Shown here: piece by piece, positions 7,429-7,671 of the stretch
Position numbering within the stretch: the stretch's first letter is position 1
Layout: the number at the start of each line of letters is the position of its first letter
Assembly (NCBI GenBank): GCA_030037185.1
Contig: JASHRR010000388.1
Span: 1 to 7,671, forward strand
Origin: Xanthobacteraceae bacterium
GTDB lineage: Bacteria > Pseudomonadota > Alphaproteobacteria > Rhizobiales > Xanthobacteraceae
Direction: 5' to 3'
DNA: 7,671 nucleotides
Position numbers and translations under genes: made by a program
The notes under the pieces: model-generated
Databases searched by the model: none
Seen by the model: only the letters and a program-made list of their open reading frames with translations
What the model was told of the DNA's origin: nothing

Positions 7429-7671
7429 TTAAGCATTGTCGGGCGCCGTACTGTTCGAGCAACAATTGGCAGGCACTGACGCCAGGTGCCTCAATTCGCT
7501 GTCCAGCCGGGCGCGAAAAGCTGCCTCAGAGGGCCAGCGTTGAATTGCAAGAGGAGCAAAATCGGGTTCCCGATCGATCGGGCAATCCGCCTTGTGCGAC
7601 CAGCTTTCCGCCGAGAGGGCCAATCAGTTCGCTTGCGCGCTGGATATAGCTCTTCAGCCCCGCCGGATCTT
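7429..7671 (-). pseudogene. DUF1330-like protein, frameshifted, 5' end outside the window
   Basis: Entering from the right edge, the minus strand reads DPAGLKSYIQRASELIGPLG, then GKLVAQGGLPD (7669 to about 7575), and is then out of frame. A second frame continues REPDFAPLAIQRWPSEAAFR, then ARLDSELRHLASVPAN (about 7570-7462), to a TAA at 7429. Together they match the small dimeric alpha/beta-barrel DUF1330 pattern (DP-x-x-x-x-x-Y, GG-x-x-x-x-x-GG, then W/F-P-S-x-x-x-A). At the break lies CCCGATCGATCGGG (7569-7582). Dropping one GATC gives a continuous GLPDREPDFAPLA, so a 4-bp duplication explains the shift. After the TAA the same frame runs on (ELEVLIGTIATLIVEL) to a TGA at 7366, which may be the original C-terminal strand. 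Biochemical function of the family is unclear. Confidence 0.55.

Overview
The window looks like chromosomal DNA from a high-GC alphaproteobacterium, most likely of the Bradyrhizobium/Rhodopseudomonas type. This rests on the GC-rich coding style (about 71% G+C by hand count over 6001-6120), the MtnA sequence, and a helical N-terminal module of a kind I recall from that group. It is an accessory-looking stretch. It holds three complete or nearly complete genes, one gene cut by the left edge, and a cluster of decayed genes at the right end.

Left part (1-2400): the C-terminal part of an amidohydrolase of the cytosine-deaminase/ATZ-TRZ type runs rightwards and ends at 583. About 680 bases without a convincing gene follow, with a weak hint of an old coding remnant. 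A full methylthioribose-1-phosphate isomerase (mtnA, methionine salvage) then runs leftwards.

Middle (2400-4560): an AT-rich gene on the minus strand (about 36% G+C over 3661-3780) encodes a protein with capsule-synthesis/GT-B-like motifs. Its composition suggests horizontal transfer, and no other capsule genes are visible. Just upstream of its start are five tandem copies of an 11-bp unit ending in ATTA, one helical turn per unit. The next 400 bases have no gene. They lead into an AT-rich leader with a perfect 12-bp palindrome and a good -10 box in front of the next gene.

Right part (4560-7671): a membrane-anchored TPR protein of about 693 residues has a helical N-terminal module, one transmembrane segment, a long disordered linker with a 27-bp coding tandem repeat, and a C-terminal TPR region. 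After it come three broken genes: a serine recombinase remnant with several frame changes, the 5' end of a quinone-oxidoreductase-like gene that keeps its ribosome binding site, and a DUF1330-like gene running off the right edge. In the last of these, removing one copy of a duplicated GATC restores a continuous frame.

The genes do not form one obvious pathway. The amidohydrolase and mtnA could both touch methylthioadenosine metabolism, but they are convergent and far apart. I see no clear new multi-gene system. The most unusual items are the isolated AT-rich capsule-like gene with its 11-bp repeat array, and the modular TPR protein.
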